Below are positions 33,749 through 41,724 of a DNA stretch of 53,380 nucleotides, piece after piece. Location of the stretch: contig CAYXZX010000006.1 in assembly GCA_964469455.1 (NCBI GenBank), positions 1 to 53,380 on the forward strand. Direction: 5' to 3'. This stretch comes from Fen-999 sp964469455. GTDB taxonomy: Bacteria; Pseudomonadota; Gammaproteobacteria; Burkholderiales; Rhodocyclaceae. The first letter of the stretch is position 1, and each line of letters starts with the position of its first letter. The translations under genes and the position numbers were made by a program. The notes under the pieces are model-generated. The model was given only the letters and a program-made list of their open reading frames with translations, was not told the DNA's origin and searched no databases.

Positions 33749-35719
33749 ATGAGCAGGCCGGGTGAAGCGAAGCTGCCGCATCTGTTTAAGCCGGGACAGA
33801 TCGGCGCGTTCAAGACCAAGAACATGATCAAGTACGGCGCGTGTTGCGTATCGAATTACAACTCGCGCGATGGCTTCATCACGCCGCGCGAACTCGCGAG
33901 AACCCGGATCATCGCCGGAACCGGCGCTGGCATCATTACCAATCAGGGCGCTTATCCGGACCCACTTGGCGAAGGCAAAGCCTACTTCCGCCAGATCGCC
34001 TTGTTCGACGACAAGTTCCTGCCACAGTTCGAAACCATCGCTCAATACATCCACGATAATGGCGCGGTCGCCATTCAGCAGATCCTGCACGCCGGCCGGT
34101 ACGGCGGTATTGATCTGGGTTACTGCATCCAGCCCTCGGTGGTTCCGCAAACACTACCGCATTTCCGCCCACCGCGCGAACTGTCGAAGGAAGGCATCAA
34201 GGCCATTGTCGACCAGCACGCCGACGCCGCCAAGCGTTCGATCCGCGCCGGCTTCGACGGCACCGAGGTCACAAGCTTCATGGGCTACCTGCTGGCGAAT
34301 TTCAACTCGCGCTTTACCAATCAACGCACTGACGAATACGGCGGGTCGGTTCAGAACCGGGGCAGGTTCATGCGCGAGTTGATAGATGCCATCAAGCAGG
34401 CAACGCCCGAGCATCCGCTGGTGATACGGCTGAATGGGGCCGAACTGATGGATCGTTGGGGCGGCAACTCGGAGGATGAATGCTTCGAGTTGATGCAACA
34501 GGCCGTTGATTGCGGCGTCGATATGATTTCGGTCACGGTTGGGTGGCAGGAAGCGCCGGAGTCGTCGATCGGACGCGATATTCCGCCAGGTCACTGGAAC
34601 TATCTCTCGGCCAAGGCCAAGAAAATGTTTCCGAACACGCTGATCACCTTCGGCAACCGATTGCCGGACCCGGTGATGGCCAACCAATGCATCGCCGATG
34701 GCGTCTTCGACTTCTGGGAGGTTTGCCGCCCGTTGCTGGCTGATCCCGAACTGATTCACAAGGCCGCCGAGGATCGTCTCGACGAGGTGCGTCGCTGCAT
34801 TGGATCGCTCAACTGCCTGTCACGCCTGTTCCGCGACCTTCCCTACACTTGCGCGATGAATCCGCAACTCGGCCATGAAGTCGAGCCCGAGTACCAGATC
34901 ACCCCTGCGGCCGTGACGAAGAAGGTCATGATCATCGGCGCCGGTCCCGCCGGGCTCGAGGCCGCCATCACGGCCCGGCGGCGCGGTCATGACGTGACCA
35001 TCTTCGAAAAGAGCGACAGGATTGGCGGCAATCTGCATGGCTATTCGGCCAACGATCTGGCGCGTCCCGACGATCTGATTTCGGTGATTCGCTACTACCA
35101 GACCATGCTCGACAAGCTCGGCATCGAAGTCCGTTTCAACACCGAGGCGAACGCCAAGTTCATGCGCAGCATCCTTCATCAGTTCGATGTCTGCATTGTG
35201 GCGGCGGGCGCGCGTACCGACCTCGGCCATTACCGCCATCTGTCGGGGCACGAGCGCCTGGTTGATGCGCTGGATGTCGCTAGGGGCGTCGCGGAGCCAG
35301 GCCAGCGCGTGGTGGTGGTTGGTGCCGGCAAGATCGGCTTGACGCTCGCCGAGGCTTTGGCCAAGAAAGGACACAAGGTCACGATCGTCGAGGAATTCAA
35401 GAATATCGCCAGCGACGTCATGCCGTCGTTCAAGTGGCGGCACTCCGCGTGGGTGGAGGAACTCGATATCAGAACGCTGACTTCCACCACCTTGGTCAAC
35501 GTCGACGAAGCAGGCGCTCTTGTCAGAAACAACAAGGGCGAGGAGACGCGCATTCCGGCAGATACCGTCATCGTATCCGGGCCACGCAAGGCCAATCATG
35601 ATCTGTTCAATGACTTCGTGTGGATGATCGACGAACTGCATGGTGCTGGCGACGCGGTGATCCCGCGCGGCTTGGATGCGTCGATCCACGAAGGTTTCAG
35701 GGTCGGCGTTCGAATCTGA
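33749..35719 (+). CDS. OYE-family enoyl/aryl-CoA reductase-like flavoenzyme with altered FeS and active-site motifs
   Basis: A 656-residue protein with the same three-part plan as 2,4-dienoyl-CoA reductase: OYE barrel (LFKPGQIGAFKTKN; NQRTDEYGGSVQNRGRF), linker, FAD domain (MIIGAGPAGLEAAITA) and NAD(P)H domain (VVVVGAGKIGLTLAEAL). Two expected motifs differ. The 4Fe-4S ligand motif CxxCxxxC-x11-C reads CIGSLNC-x11-C, leaving three Cys in shifted spacing. The HGAHGYL catalytic loop reads TSFMGYLL. The start is ATG 33749, with GGGAG before it; 17 further upstream codons lack a ribosome site. Remote resemblance to naphthoyl-CoA-type reductases is possible but unproven. Confidence 0.88.
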   Translation: MSRPGEAKLPHLFKPGQIGAFKTKNMIKYGACCVSNYNSRDGFITPRELARTRIIAGTGAGIITNQGAYPDPLGEGKAYFRQIALFDDKFLPQFETIAQYIHDNGAVAIQQILHAGRYGGIDLGYCIQPSVVPQTLPHFRPPRELSKEGIKAIVDQHADAAKRSIRAGFDGTEVTSFMGYLLANFNSRFTNQRTDEYGGSVQNRGRFMRELIDAIKQATPEHPLVIRLNGAELMDRWGGNSEDECFELMQQAVDCGVDMISVTVGWQEAPESSIGRDIPPGHWNYLSAKAKKMFPNTLITFGNRLPDPVMANQCIADGVFDFWEVCRPLLADPELIHKAAEDRLDEVRRCIGSLNCLSRLFRDLPYTCAMNPQLGHEVEPEYQITPAAVTKKVMIIGAGPAGLEAAITARRRGHDVTIFEKSDRIGGNLHGYSANDLARPDDLISVIRYYQTMLDKLGIEVRFNTEANAKFMRSILHQFDVCIVAAGARTDLGHYRHLSGHERLVDALDVARGVAEPGQRVVVVGAGKIGLTLAEALAKKGHKVTIVEEFKNIASDVMPSFKWRHSAWVEELDIRTLTSTTLVNVDEAGALVRNNKGEETRIPADTVIVSGPRKANHDLFNDFVWMIDELHGAGDAVIPRGLDASIHEGFRVGVRI

Positions 35720-35727
35720 CATCAACC

Positions 35728-36183
35728 ATGACGCCAATATTTGACGCTTTGGCGCCGTGGCAGGCGATGCTGGATCGGCATCAGCCGATGTTCGCCGACA
35801 TGACACCCGGCTCGGCTGTCGGCGTCGTACTCCGTGACGGCTCGGGTATCCAGGCGGGAAAGCATGTTGGCGGTCTGCCGGTTGCCGGTTGCGATGTTCC
35901 CATGATGCTTTGGACCGTCGCAGGCGATGGTATGGTTGCCAGTCGTGTCGAATTTCAGGGTCTGGCAAACCACAAAGTGGACTTGCTGCTGGTGGTTGGC
36001 GAACGAGCCGTCGACGAACTGATCGACGCGTCGGCCGAAGAACGCATGCCTGTGCTCAAGCGCCTGATTCGCAGCGGTGACATTCTCTTCTTCGTCTTCC
36101 GCACCAAGTTCGAATTGCAGGATGCCGGCTACGAAGATTTTCTCGATACGCTCGGGCTGGCTTTCCTGGGAGCGTGCCGATGA
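35728..36183 (+). CDS. Unknown 151-residue protein, paralogue of the product at 36433-36840
   Basis: I do not recognise a family. The N-terminus has PWQAMLDRHQPMF, the middle PMMLWTVAGDGMV, and the C-terminal half KVDLLLVVGERAVDELIDAS...LKRLIRSGDILFFVF. Both the start (WQA...H...F) and the C-terminal half align with the 135-residue product at 36433 (VDLLMIVDTDAM...LRRQVRLGNVVCF), so the two are homologues of about the same size flanking a Cys-rich mini-protein. No signal peptide or membrane span. It starts 9 bases after the OYE-like gene and overlaps the next by 4 bases. A carrier or accessory role to that flavoenzyme is a guess. Confidence 0.75.
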   Translation: MTPIFDALAPWQAMLDRHQPMFADMTPGSAVGVVLRDGSGIQAGKHVGGLPVAGCDVPMMLWTVAGDGMVASRVEFQGLANHKVDLLLVVGERAVDELIDASAEERMPVLKRLIRSGDILFFVFRTKFELQDAGYEDFLDTLGLAFLGACR

Positions 36184-36377
36184 TTTTCTTCAATCCGGCC
36201 GGTGCCCCGGAAATGGCGTGCGACGAATGCGGATGCAGATGGTTCGATCGCATCCACAATGCCTGCTACGAGTGTGGTTGGCAGGTTCCCGCCGAGAAAG
36301 CGGCAGAATTCGAACGTGCCTTGGAGGAATTCGCGCAGCGTACCCAGGCGCGAAGACAGGACGGGAGTCGTGCATGA
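36180..36377 (+). CDS. Small zinc-ribbon/rubredoxin-like protein (65 residues)
   Basis: A 65-residue protein starting MIFFNPAGAPEMACDECGCR. Two CxxC knuckles, C14-x2-C17 and C29-x2-C32 (CYECGW), with an extra C19, fit a Zn ribbon or a rubredoxin-like Fe(Cys)4 site. A basic, helical tail (EKAAEFERALEEFAQRTQARR) follows. ATG overlaps the previous stop (ATGA), and its own stop overlaps a 20-codon frame. As a one-metal protein beside a flavin reductase it could serve in electron transfer or in scaffolding; the sequence does not decide. Confidence 0.75.
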   Translation: MIFFNPAGAPEMACDECGCRWFDRIHNACYECGWQVPAEKAAEFERALEEFAQRTQARRQDGSRA

Positions 36378-36436
36378 CTTCGGCAATGGCAGGTGACCGC
36401 ATGGGTGTGATGTTCCTCTCGGTCGAACTGATGTGA
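36374..36436 (+). CDS. Possible 20-residue coupled micro-ORF
   Basis: The frame MTSAMAGDRMGVMFLSVELM starts at ATG 36374, overlapping the previous stop as ATGA, and ends with TGA at 36434-36436, which overlaps the GTG start of the next gene. Its length fills the gap exactly, so ribosomes could move through by re-initiation. It may be a coupling leader peptide with no function of its own, or a tiny real product. There are no independent signals beyond the two overlaps. Confidence 0.4.
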   Translation: MTSAMAGDRMGVMFLSVELM

Positions 36437-36840
36437 GTGCGTCGCCCGAGGGCGTGGGGCTTGCCTGCTGGCAAGCGCTGTTTTGCCTGCATCACGAGTT
36501 GTTCGACGGTCTCGATGGCGATGCCAGGCTGGGTTTTGCTGCGGCTCGAGAACCGACCATGATGGTCTATCGACGCGACAATGGTGGTTGGTCGGGATCG
36601 ATGCAACCGTTTCCCGGAATCATAGACGCGGCGGTCGATCTCCTGATGATCGTGGACACAGATGCGATGGTGAAGCTATCGGCAGCGGCCCCTGATGATC
36701 GTTTGTACCAGTTGCGACGGCAGGTTCGGCTGGGCAACGTCGTTTGTTTTCGTCAGGCCGGCCAGGAGCAGTTGTTGGCGCGAGGATTCGCCGATCTCAT
36801 GGAAGCGCTTGGTATGGACGACCTGGCGCGCATGCACTGA
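36433..36840 (+). CDS. Unknown 135-residue protein, paralogue of the product at 35728-36183
   Basis: Starts at GTG 36433, overlapping the micro-ORF stop (GTGA). The sequence has WQALFCLHHELFDGL, then AAVDLLMIVDTDAM, QLRRQVRLGNVVCF and GFADLMEALGM. These align well with the neighbour two genes upstream (VDLLLVVGERAV, LKRLIRSGDILFFVF, YEDFLDTLGL), showing a duplicated small fold. No recognised domain, no targeting signal. It is the last gene of the rightward catabolic operon; about 150 bases without a gene follow before the cytochrome c. Confidence 0.75.
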   Translation: MSASPEGVGLACWQALFCLHHELFDGLDGDARLGFAAAREPTMMVYRRDNGGWSGSMQPFPGIIDAAVDLLMIVDTDAMVKLSAAAPDDRLYQLRRQVRLGNVVCFRQAGQEQLLARGFADLMEALGMDDLARMH

Positions 36841-36989
36841 CTGACGTGGCAAGCCATAGTGGTGCCCGACAATGAGTCGTCCAGGCTTTTCCTCGCGGGA
36901 ACGAGGCCAAGGCTGGGCGCATCCGACGACTATAATTGCGCCGACCTGAACGGATCAAGGATTTCTCTATTTCTCCAAGAGGTAACCTG
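36841..36989 (+). promoter_or_regulatory. Intergenic region with a likely promoter for the cytochrome c gene
   Basis: No gene seen. A perfect TATAAT box is at 36931-36936. A -35 at standard spacing is weak (CAAGGC). An AGAGGT ribosome site lies just upstream of the cytochrome start at 36990. No clear terminator hairpin with a T-run is visible for the upstream operon. Confidence 0.45.
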
Positions 36990-37409
36990 ATGGGCAGCAG
37001 CCGTTCTGAATTTGTGATGACCGGGGTGTTGGTGTCCTTGGCGCCCTTGGCAATGGCGGCGGGCAGTCATCCCATTGTCGACGTTGAAGCAGTCAATGCG
37101 CGCATTCAACCTGTCGCACGCGTGGAACTGGCAGCAGTCGCCAAGATCGGCGGCCCGCGTAGCGGCGATGACATGTACAAGGCTGTTTGCGGGGCCTGTC
37201 ACGAGGCCGGTGTTGCAGGAGCACCGAAGACGGGTGACAAGAGCGCGTGGGGACCGCGCATCGCCATCGGCCTCGATGGCCTGTTGAAGAGTGCCACTGC
37301 CGGCAAGAATGCCATGCCGCCGAAGGGCGGTGCCGCCGACGCAACTGGCGATGAACTCAAGGCGGCCATTGTTTTCATGGCCAACAAGTCTGGCGCCAAC
37401 TTCAAGTAG
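36990..37409 (+). CDS. Periplasmic c-type cytochrome (cytochrome c5-like, single heme)
   Basis: A 139-residue protein with a hydrophobic Sec signal in residues about 8-23 (VMTGVLVSLAPLAMAAG) and one heme site C67-G-A-C70-H71. The distal Met ligand is probably M109 in KNAMPPKGG, the pattern of cytochrome c5/class I small cytochromes. It carries electrons in the periplasm, possibly to terminal oxidase or nitrate-respiration enzymes, and could take electrons from the periplasmic Mo hydroxylase encoded at 41725-46360 (inference). The gene converges with the helicase gene, 3 bases between stops. Confidence 0.92.
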   Translation: MGSSRSEFVMTGVLVSLAPLAMAAGSHPIVDVEAVNARIQPVARVELAAVAKIGGPRSGDDMYKAVCGACHEAGVAGAPKTGDKSAWGPRIAIGLDGLLKSATAGKNAMPPKGGAADATGDELKAAIVFMANKSGANFK

Positions 37410-37412
37410 TTG

Positions 37413-39395
37413 CTATTTCTGCCCGGCCAGCATCGCCTTGAACTGGGCGAACTTGGCGCGCCCGGCATTCCGGTCCTCGGGCGCGGCGGCGTGGCGGCCG
37501 GAATGCTTGAGGTCGTCACCCATCTCCGCGACGAAACGCGAAATCTGCCGCTCCGTGATTTCCTTGCCCTGCTTGCGCTTTTCACACCAGGTGACGGCGA
37601 GGCTCATCTGCGCGCGCGTGATGCCGACGTACATCAGCCGCCGCTCCTCCTCGATGCCGGCTTCGTGCAGCGATTCCCGATGCGGCAGGATGCCCTCCTC
37701 GGCGCCGACCAGGAAGACGTGACGGAATTCCAGTCCCTTTGCCGCGTGTAGCGTGGCGAGCTGTACGGCGTCCTGATCGCCGTCCTGCTTGTCGAGCATC
37801 GACAGCAGCGCGACGGTCTGCGCCAGCTCGATCAGCGTCTTGTTTTCCTCCTCGCCCTTGCGCCGCAGCCAGTCGACGAAGTCGCGCACGTTGGCCCACT
37901 TGGCCTCCGCTTCGCGCGGCTCCAGCGTTTCGAACAGCCAGGTCTCGTAGCCGATGGCGCGCAGCAGGTCGTCGAGCACCTGTCCGGGCGGTTCCCGTCC
38001 GGCGCGGTACTCCATGCGGTTGATGAACCGGCCGAACTCGCGGACGGCGGCCAGCGGCTTGGCCGCCAGCTCCGCGTCGATGCCCGGCGCGAAGATGGCG
38101 GCGAACAGGCTCTGGTGCCGGCGACCGGCGGCCTTGCCAAGTGCTTCCAGCGTCGTGCCGCCGATGCCGCGCTTCGGCGTGGTCACGGCGCGGATGAAGG
38201 CCGGGTCGTCGTCCTGGTTCGCCAACAGGCGCAGGTAGCTGGTCAGGTCCTTGATCTCGGCGCGCTCGAAGAAGGACTGGCCGCCCGAGAGCACATAGGG
38301 AATCTTCTGCGTGCGCAACTGCTGTTCGAACGCGCGCGCCTGATGGTTGCCGCGATAGAGCACCGCATAGTCGGACCACTTGCCGCGATGCTCGAAGCGG
38401 TGCGCCTGGAGACGCGCCGTCACCCATTCTGCTTCGTGCTCGTTGTCGCGGCAGGCGACGATCTGGATCGCCTCGCCGTGTCCCTTGTCGGACCAGAGCC
38501 GCTTCTCGAACAGCTTCGGGTTGCGGCTGATGACGCTGTTGGCGGCGGCGAGGATGCGCGTCGTCGACCGGTAGTTCTGTTCGAGCGCGATGACCTTGAG
38601 ATTGGGATACTCGTCGCGCAGCAGGCGCAGGTTGCCGATGTCGGCGCCACGCCAGCCGTAGATCGACTGGTCGTCGTCGCCCACCGCCGTGAAGCTCGCG
38701 CGCGCCCCAGTGAGCAACTTCATCAGGCGGTACTGGCAGCGGTTGGTATCCTGGTATTCGTCGACCAGCAGATGCCAGATGCGGCTGCGCCAGCGGCTGG
38801 CGACCTCGTCGTGCGCCTCGAACAGTTCCACCGGCAGGCGGATCAGGTCGTCGAAATCGACCGCCTGGTACGCGCGCAGCGTGCGCTCGTACTCGGCATA
38901 GACCTTGGCGGCGCCGGCCTCGAGATCGTCTGCGGCGGTCTTTCCCGCTTCTTCGGGGCCGACGACGGCGTTCTTCCAGAGCGAAATGTGGTTCTGGATA
39001 AGCTTGATGCGCGACTTGTCGGCATCCTTGAGCATCTCCTGGAAAAGCTGGCCGGTGTCGGAGGCGTCGAGGATCGAAAAGCCCGGCTTCAGGCCGACGT
39101 GCCTGGCCTCCATGCGCAGGATGCGCGCGCCGAGCGCGTGGAAAGTGGAGATGGTCAAGCCCTCGGCGCGACCGGCGGTGAGCCTTGCGGCGCGTTCCTT
39201 CATCTCCTTCGCCGCCTTGTTGGTGAAGGTGATGGCGGTGATCTTCTCGGGCGCGATACCTGCCTCGCCGGTCAGCCAGGCGATCTTCTGGGTAATGACC
39301 CGCGTCTTGCCGCTGCCGGCGCCGGCCAGCACCAGCAGCGGACCGTCAAGGTAACGGATCGCCTCCCGCTGGGGCGCGTTAAGGGTATCCGCCAA
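37413..39395 (-). CDS. rep: ATP-dependent DNA helicase Rep (UvrD/Rep superfamily 1)
   Basis: A 660-residue SF1A helicase: LNAPQREAIRYLDGPLLVLAGAGSGKT with Walker A, DEYQDTN as Walker B, VGDDDQSIYGWRGAD, EQNYRST, LATLHAAKGLEFRHVFLVG, and VGITRAQ at the end. Length and the LNAPQREAI start match Rep of proteobacteria rather than the longer UvrD. It unwinds DNA ahead of replication forks and clears bound proteins. Start codon appears to be TTG at 39395 with no strong ribosome site; no ATG occurs earlier in frame. A housekeeping gene unrelated to the catabolic clusters. Confidence 0.93.
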   Translation of the reverse strand: MADTLNAPQREAIRYLDGPLLVLAGAGSGKTRVITQKIAWLTGEAGIAPEKITAITFTNKAAKEMKERAARLTAGRAEGLTISTFHALGARILRMEARHVGLKPGFSILDASDTGQLFQEMLKDADKSRIKLIQNHISLWKNAVVGPEEAGKTAADDLEAGAAKVYAEYERTLRAYQAVDFDDLIRLPVELFEAHDEVASRWRSRIWHLLVDEYQDTNRCQYRLMKLLTGARASFTAVGDDDQSIYGWRGADIGNLRLLRDEYPNLKVIALEQNYRSTTRILAAANSVISRNPKLFEKRLWSDKGHGEAIQIVACRDNEHEAEWVTARLQAHRFEHRGKWSDYAVLYRGNHQARAFEQQLRTQKIPYVLSGGQSFFERAEIKDLTSYLRLLANQDDDPAFIRAVTTPKRGIGGTTLEALGKAAGRRHQSLFAAIFAPGIDAELAAKPLAAVREFGRFINRMEYRAGREPPGQVLDDLLRAIGYETWLFETLEPREAEAKWANVRDFVDWLRRKGEEENKTLIELAQTVALLSMLDKQDGDQDAVQLATLHAAKGLEFRHVFLVGAEEGILPHRESLHEAGIEEERRLMYVGITRAQMSLAVTWCEKRKQGKEITERQISRFVAEMGDDLKHSGRHAAAPEDRNAGRAKFAQFKAMLAGQK

Positions 39396-39401
39396 CGACC
39401 G

Positions 39402-40085
39402 CTACTTGCCCAGTGCTCCGAACACCTTCTTGGCCAGACTGCCGGCGGCGCCAATCGGATTGCTTCGGATGGCTTTTTCCTCCTCGGCGATCATCTTGTA
39501 CAGGCCGTCGAGCGCCTTGCCGGTGACATAGTTGTCCAGCTGGGCATCTTCCTTCTTGATCAGTCCGAAGGTTGCCGCCTTGCCGGCAAAATTGTCGAAG
39601 GCGTCGGCGACCTTCACCTTGGCCATCGCCTGCTGGACGATGGGCTTGAATTTTTCCTTCAGCGGCTCGGAGGTGCTGCGCTTGAAGTATTCGGTGGCGG
39701 CGTTGTCACCGCCGGTAAGAATACCCTTGGCATCGTCGACGGACATCGACTTGATCGATTCGACCAGCAAGGCCTTGGCTTCGGGCACGGCGGCCTCTGC
39801 GGCGCGGTTCATGGTGGTCTCGAGCTCGTCGATGGTGCCGCCCATGCCGAGCTTGCGCATCATCTTGGCTGCTTTCTCGAGGCTGCCGGGAAGCCCGATC
39901 TTCACCTTCGGATTGCCGAGGAACCCGTCTTTCGAGCCAAGCAACTCCACGGCCTTGCCCGCGCCCTGGGTCAGTGCCTCCTTGAGGCCACCGGCGGTTT
40001 CCGTGCCGCTGATCTGGTCCAAAGTCAGCGCTGATGACACGCCGGAAAAAAGCAGAACGGCAAAGAATACGAAAAACTTGCGCAT
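39402..40085 (-). CDS. DUF4197 family exported protein
   Basis: A 227-residue protein with an N-terminal signal peptide (MRKFFVFFAVLLFSGVSSA). The body has features of DUF4197: GLKEALTQGAGKAVELLG, KVKIGLPGSLEKAAKMMRKLGMG, DAKGILTGGDNAATEYFKR, and DNYVTGKALDGLYKMIAEEEKAIR. The family is widespread in proteobacteria and of unknown function, predicted periplasmic. The gene is 6 bases upstream of the helicase start and probably transcribed with it. Confidence 0.9.
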   Translation of the reverse strand: MRKFFVFFAVLLFSGVSSALTLDQISGTETAGGLKEALTQGAGKAVELLGSKDGFLGNPKVKIGLPGSLEKAAKMMRKLGMGGTIDELETTMNRAAEAAVPEAKALLVESIKSMSVDDAKGILTGGDNAATEYFKRSTSEPLKEKFKPIVQQAMAKVKVADAFDNFAGKAATFGLIKKEDAQLDNYVTGKALDGLYKMIAEEEKAIRSNPIGAAGSLAKKVFGALGK

Positions 40086-40120
40086 GATCCAGGCTCCTGC
40101 GGAGAAGACGAAGCCTGATT

Positions 40121-40924
40121 CTAGCGTTCCGAAGCCGAGATGTCCGCAAGTCGGACAGCCAGGCGGTCGGCCTCGGCGGCCTTGCCGTGGCCGCGGTAAA
40201 ACAACACCAGGTTGTTGAGGCTGTCGACAACAAGTTGGTGCCGCGGACCTAGTGCCTTCTCGCGTATGTCGAGCGCCCGAAGGTAGAGCGATTCAGCCTC
40301 CGCGGGCTTGCCAGTGCCTTCGCACAGCACAGCGAGGTTGCTCACGGCGGTTGCGACCTCGGGATGGCCGGGACCAAGGTGCTTCTCGCGGATAGCCAAT
40401 GCCTCACGGAAAAGGGGTTCTGCCGCAGCATATCGTCCCTGGTTCCAGTAGAGCAGGCCTAGGCTATTGAGGCTGTTGGCGACGAGAGGATGATTCCGGC
40501 CGAACGCTTTTTCGCGAAGAGACAGCGCTCTCTGGAAGAGCGGCTCCGTGTACTCGAACCAGCCCCTGCTCCAGAAGAGTTGGGCAAGATTGCTGATGCC
40601 CTTGGCAAGCTCCGGGCTGTCCGGTCCGTACACCTTCTCCTTGACGTTCAGGGAATGCCGGTACATGCGCTCGGCCTCGTCGAAGCGCCCCTTCTCGTCG
40701 TAGAAGACTCCCAGGCGGCTCATCGCGTTGGCGAGCAGTTCGTTGGCGAGACCGGCCTTCTCGGCCTGCTGGATTGCTTGAAGACATTTTCGTTCGGCGC
40801 TGGCGACAGACTGGTCGAGCAAGGAGATGCACCGTCGCGCCTGGACATCCCAGTTCCCCTCAGCCGCGACCGAGGCCGGCAGCAGGAAACAGGTCAACAG
40901 GACCAGCCATCGTGGGAGCGTCAT
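40121..40924 (-). CDS. Exported tetratricopeptide (kinesin-light-chain-type TPR) protein
   Basis: A 267-residue protein with a signal peptide (MTLPRWLVLLTCFLLPASVAA), followed by about four tandem 42-residue TPR units marked by repeated blocks such as NVKEKVYGPDSPELAKGISNLAQLF, SLREKAFGRNHPLVANSLNSLGLLY, AIREKHLGPGHPEVATAVSNLAVL and DIREKALGPRHQLVVDSLNNLVLFY. TPR units mediate protein-protein contacts; partner unknown, location periplasmic. The gene starts 1 base after the stop of the thioredoxin-like gene, so the two likely function or at least are expressed together. Confidence 0.88.
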   Translation of the reverse strand: MTLPRWLVLLTCFLLPASVAAEGNWDVQARRCISLLDQSVASAERKCLQAIQQAEKAGLANELLANAMSRLGVFYDEKGRFDEAERMYRHSLNVKEKVYGPDSPELAKGISNLAQLFWSRGWFEYTEPLFQRALSLREKAFGRNHPLVANSLNSLGLLYWNQGRYAAAEPLFREALAIREKHLGPGHPEVATAVSNLAVLCEGTGKPAEAESLYLRALDIREKALGPRHQLVVDSLNNLVLFYRGHGKAAEADRLAVRLADISASER

Positions 40925-40925
40925 C

Positions 40926-41456
40926 TCAGAGCATCGCCTTGATCGTTGCCTCGAGCGCTTCCGGCCGCACCGGTCCCCAATGGCTTAGCGCTACCTTGCC
41001 ACCGGGGTCGATCAAGTACAGCTTTGGCGGCAGCAGCATGGGCCCGAAGATTTCGACATGCCGCGGCACGCTCATGGCCATTGGGTACGTGAAGCCACGT
41101 GCCTTGACGAATTCATCGACCTGCGCGCGCTCCGTGTTTACGGAGATGGCGATGATCTCCAGCCCCTGGCCGTGATAGCGTTCGTAGAGTTGCTGGAGAT
41201 CACTCATCTCCTTGATGCAGGGCGGACACCATGTTGCCCAGAAGGTCACCAGTACAGGTTTTGCCTTCAGCGCGCGAAGGTTGACCACCTTGCCATCGAG
41301 CAGGCGGACATCGAGCGGTGGAACCTCGTCGCCCAAGGTAATACCCGCCATCGCCGGGCCGGCGAAAACGGCGGATGCGAGTAGCAGAAACAGGAAGAGA
41401 TGACGCAGCGTCGACACGAAGGTGGCCGTTCGAGAGAATGCGGAATTCTGCTTCAC
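40926..41456 (-). CDS. TlpA/ResA-like membrane-anchored or periplasmic thioredoxin
   Basis: A 176-residue protein with a hydrophobic N-terminal segment (LRHLFLFLLLASAVFAGPAMA, about 17-37), then an AhpC/TSA-Redoxin fold. The redox motif is WATWC77PPC80, with a later cis-Pro region. Such proteins reduce disulfides outside the cytoplasm, often to keep heme sites of c-type cytochromes reduced. The start is GTG at 41456 with only a weak ribosome site, so a later start before the signal segment is possible. It lies upstream of the TPR gene. Confidence 0.88.
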   Translation of the reverse strand: MKQNSAFSRTATFVSTLRHLFLFLLLASAVFAGPAMAGITLGDEVPPLDVRLLDGKVVNLRALKAKPVLVTFWATWCPPCIKEMSDLQQLYERYHGQGLEIIAISVNTERAQVDEFVKARGFTYPMAMSVPRHVEIFGPMLLPPKLYLIDPGGKVALSHWGPVRPEALEATIKAML

Positions 41457-41571
41457 GGTGGTTCGGAGGCCAATTCAAAGCACTTATGCTGGCTGGAGAA
41501 ATTTCTCGAGCCTTCGCCGAACCGCGACTGTACCGATGGGCAAGGGCTTTGCGATCCAGGTCAAGAAAGGC

Positions 41572-41630
41572 CTTGCAAATTGCCAGCAGGCACAGAATAA
41601 TATAAACAATAACGATCGTTCGGTATGTGT
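41572..41630 (+). promoter_or_regulatory. Promoter-operator module 1 (AACGATCGTT), for the Mo hydroxylase operon
   Basis: TTGCAA (41573-41578), a 17-base spacer and AATAAT (41596-41601) form a sigma70-type promoter. The perfect palindrome AACGATCGTT lies at 41611-41620, followed by CGGTATGTGT, close to the expected transcript start. The same layout and most of the bases recur at 50191-50250. The position fits a repressor, TetR-like by the palindrome type, blocking initiation (inference). No TetR gene is in the window. The rest of the 268-base gap (41457-41724) shows no gene. Confidence 0.7.
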
Positions 41631-41724
41631 ATTTTGTGCATTTCGTCCTGGTGCGAATATGGCTCACACGGCCGGGCCGAAGTTTCATCCCGCACACGAT
41701 TGATTACGGGAATTAGGAGAAACC

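Noticed and set aside
34820..35968. A 382-codon minus-strand frame
   Set aside because: Antisense to the OYE-like gene, whose Rossmann motifs are unmistakable.
38115..40034. A 639-codon open frame on the plus strand
   Set aside because: It lies antisense to the Rep helicase and DUF4197 genes, which have clear family motifs. Its translation is low in recognisable motifs and is a GC-rich shadow frame.
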